From Dyadobacter diqingensis (lineage in GTDB: Bacteria > Bacteroidota > Bacteroidia > Cytophagales > Spirosomataceae): 64,000 bases of DNA. Shown here piece after piece: positions 62,161 to 64,000 of the stretch. The notes under the pieces were generated by a model that was given only the letters and a program-made list of their open reading frames with translations, had not been told where the DNA came from and ran no database searches. How positions within the stretch are numbered: the first letter of the stretch is position 1; every line of letters starts with the position of its first letter. Where the stretch lies: NCBI RefSeq assembly GCF_024220585.1, contig NZ_JAMXKF010000015.1, positions 38,414 to 102,413 of the forward strand, in the 5' to 3' direction. The position numbers were made by a program, and so were the translations under genes.

Positions 62161-63465
62161 ATGGCTAAATATCGTCTCATTCTGATCGTCTGCCTGACGG
62201 TTTGTCTGACAAAAAATGTTTCAGCACAAACCAATTACATGGAGCAAAATTTTGCTGGCGGCGGGCCGTTTGTCAGCCCTAGTCCGGGTATCGGACAGTT
62301 CAGTCATTTGATCACGACAAATGCAGCCTTGTCGAAATATGAATTCGGACCGGGTTATATGGATCTGATACGCTTGCAGCAGGATTCAGCCACAGGTGGT
62401 ATCGTGAGAGCTTTGCGGGCGGTACCGTTTTCTCCAAATCCTGAAACGTTGTATATTCAGATCACTTTCAGCGTGGAAGAAATAGGAGCTGCGGGGACGA
62501 ATGCCGTGTATTTTTATCTCGGAGAAAATTTTTCACCGACCAATAACAAGATTCCCGCCAATGCACTTTTGTTCAGCAGGTTTTCTCTGAATTTTCTGGC
62601 CTCGTCTTTTGTCGTGCACGATATTGAAACCGGAAGGAATAGCAGCCCTTTACCCCTTCGTACGCCCGTAACACTCACGTGGGTGTTGAATAATTCGCCG
62701 GACGGGCAAATCTATCGCAAGCCTGAAACAGCAGCTAATCCTGATCATAAGGTGATGCCGGGAAAATATGATCTTTGGGTGAACGAAACCTTGCAGGTGA
62801 ATGATGCCGATGCCTATCCCGGGGCATCAGCTTATTCGGCGTCAAAACTGTCCAATTTTGAAATCCGTTTCCGTAATGCGGTCGGAAAAGTACGTTTTAC
62901 AAGTTTGCGGATACGCGATGTAACGGGTGTTCTGCCGCTGCATATTGTTTTGTTTAAAGCGGAAAAGGATCATGGCAAGGTGAGACTGTCCTGGGAAACG
63001 GCCATGGAACGCGATTCCGATCATTTTATAATCAGTAAAAATACGGTCAACAACTTGCACAGCATCATCGGTGAGGTTAAGGCGACCGGACAAACCACAC
63101 AGCAATATTCGCTTTTGGATAACGAACCGGACGAAGGCGTTAATCGGTATCGTATCGAACAGATGGATCAATATGGTCAGGTTATAGACACTAAAGAAAC
63201 TGGGTTTTCATTTCAAGAAGAGAGAGAGTTTTATGTCAGCCCGAACCCGGCTTCTGCTGCGTTGATAAGGATTAATAGTTTCGGTGAAAAGCCCGATGTG
63301 ATGAAAATATATGATTTGACTGGAAGAGAATTGCCTTTTGATTTTAAAACCGGCACCGAAGGGATGATTGAAATCTATCCGCGTAGTGAAATGACTTCGG
63401 GCCTATATATTCTTTCGATTTCCGGGAATCGAGGACGTAAATATTTTCGCTTTTTAGTTGAGTAG
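62161..63465 (+). CDS. Type IX-secreted surface protein
   Basis: This 434-residue protein runs from ATG 62161 (MAKYRLILIVCLTVCLTKNVSAQ signal peptide); an ATG at 62098 gives 21 more residues that would hide the signal, so it is less likely. The middle (about 60-270) is a beta-rich domain with LYIQITFSVEEIGAAGTNAVYFYLG, which may be a jelly-roll. The end is a type A sorting domain (VSPNPASAALIRI; IYDLTGRELPF; GLYILSISG). The export route is therefore predicted as type IX; function unknown. Confidence 0.8.
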   Translation: MAKYRLILIVCLTVCLTKNVSAQTNYMEQNFAGGGPFVSPSPGIGQFSHLITTNAALSKYEFGPGYMDLIRLQQDSATGGIVRALRAVPFSPNPETLYIQITFSVEEIGAAGTNAVYFYLGENFSPTNNKIPANALLFSRFSLNFLASSFVVHDIETGRNSSPLPLRTPVTLTWVLNNSPDGQIYRKPETAANPDHKVMPGKYDLWVNETLQVNDADAYPGASAYSASKLSNFEIRFRNAVGKVRFTSLRIRDVTGVLPLHIVLFKAEKDHGKVRLSWETAMERDSDHFIISKNTVNNLHSIIGEVKATGQTTQQYSLLDNEPDEGVNRYRIEQMDQYGQVIDTKETGFSFQEEREFYVSPNPASAALIRINSFGEKPDVMKIYDLTGRELPFDFKTGTEGMIEIYPRSEMTSGLYILSISGNRGRKYFRFLVE

Positions 63466-63551
63466 ACGATAGTTAGTAGAAATAAATTTATAAAATCTAT
63501 TGTGATTTGTAGGGTGCAATGTGTTAATTTGAAGTCTAGATTTTAAAACCC

Positions 63552-64000
63552 ATGCATTCAGTCACTCACTTACAGGAAATTCCCGATGATAAGATCATTT
63601 GGCAGCGGTTTCTTGCCGGTGAAGTGGAAGCATTCGACCATCTGATGACGACTCACTTTCGTACGCTTTTTCATTATGGAAGCAAGTTCTCGAAAGACAA
63701 GGAATTTGTAAAGGATAATATTCAGGACCTGTTCCTTATCTTATGGGAGCGCCGTCAGAATTTAAGTCATGATATTGCCGTAAAACCTTATCTGATGGCT
63801 TCACTGCGGCGGTTGATGCACAGAAGTGCAATGTCAAAACCATTACTTTCGGATTCATCGGTAGAAGAAATCAATGGAAATTTTGATATCGAATTTTCCG
63901 TGGAAGAGGAATACATCGAAAATGAATCGACTCTGGTGATTACGCAAAAACTTAAAAAATTACTGGATGAACTTCCGACCCGGCAAAAGGAAGTGGTTTA
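63552..64000 (+). CDS. ECF RNA polymerase sigma factor, truncated at the window edge
   Basis: The frame is open from ATG 63552 to the end (149 codons). It has sigma region 2 (AFDHLMTTHFRTLFHYGSKFS; DNIQDLFLILWERR) and the beginning of region 4 (KKLLDELPTRQKEVV). It is thus a second FecI-like factor, likely followed by a fecR and another susCD-type locus outside the window. Same family as the factor at 36544 but clearly divergent in sequence. Confidence 0.9.
   Translation, partial: MHSVTHLQEIPDDKIIWQRFLAGEVEAFDHLMTTHFRTLFHYGSKFSKDKEFVKDNIQDLFLILWERRQNLSHDIAVKPYLMASLRRLMHRSAMSKPLLSDSSVEEINGNFDIEFSVEEEYIENESTLVITQKLKKLLDELPTRQKEVV

Overview
The window looks like chromosomal DNA of a Bacteroidota member, most likely a Cytophagales/Spirosomataceae bacterium close to Dyadobacter. 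The evidence is a SusC/SusD pair behind an ECF sigma / FecR pair, proteins ending in type IX secretion sorting domains, a TTG-N19-TATCTTTG promoter of the Bacteroidetes kind, and moderate GC with AT-rich intergenic regions. The species assignment is inference.

Layout. 1-9.6 kb: the end of a di-haem cytochrome c peroxidase, then a mostly minus-strand block of repair and stress genes (AlkC/AlkD-like HEAT protein, an unknown protein, a PNPOx-like flavoprotein, a HigB/HigA toxin-antitoxin pair, a ModF-like double ABC ATPase, a DJ-1/PfpI protein, ClpB), then a class I amidotransferase and a PyrR-like phosphoribosyltransferase. 9.6-16.2 kb: GH36 alpha-galactosidase, Kup potassium transporter, and the divergent mntH/mntR pair with a palindromic operator between them. 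16.2-22.9 kb: a same-strand envelope cluster (LptF/LptG-like permease, DPM1-like glycosyltransferase, two polytopic membrane proteins, an MBOAT acyltransferase) in which two junctions share the same ATGAATAG overlap. 23-34 kb: housekeeping genes (GroES-like, aldo/keto reductase, DEFD-box helicase, membrane protein, polysaccharide deacetylase, cold-shock protein, YheT hydrolase), then serine biosynthesis with a SerB-like HAD phosphatase fused to SerA, followed by a SerC-like aminotransferase. 34-36.3 kb: a Tat-exported Gfo/Idh/MocA oxidoreductase and a PIN toxin-antitoxin pair.

36.5-57.6 kb is the most interesting part, a polysaccharide-utilisation-like locus: ECF sigma, FecR anti-sigma, SusC with an STN signalling domain, SusD, a DUF3823 lipoprotein, a 1182-residue lipoprotein (ThuA, sugar-dehydrogenase beta-propeller, HEAT, LamG-like and cupredoxin domains), a second ThuA protein, a Gfo/Idh/MocA protein without the usual EKP lysine, a tagatose/psicose-epimerase-like TIM barrel, a secreted PHP-fold protein, GH43, GH5-like and a sulfatase. 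The likely sequence of events is: a surface signal reaches FecR and the sigma factor, SusCD imports oligosaccharides, and exported hydrolases plus a copper-coupled oxidoreductase attack the glycan. The redox proteins suggest an oxidative (3-keto-sugar type) route alongside ordinary hydrolysis. This is inference from domain content; no substrate can be read from the sequence.

58.1-63.5 kb: four secreted proteins, two of them ending in type IX sorting domains, separated by two long gene-poor gaps. The window ends inside a second ECF sigma factor gene. Stem-loop terminators and three intergenic loci with very short-looped perfect hairpins are annotated separately.
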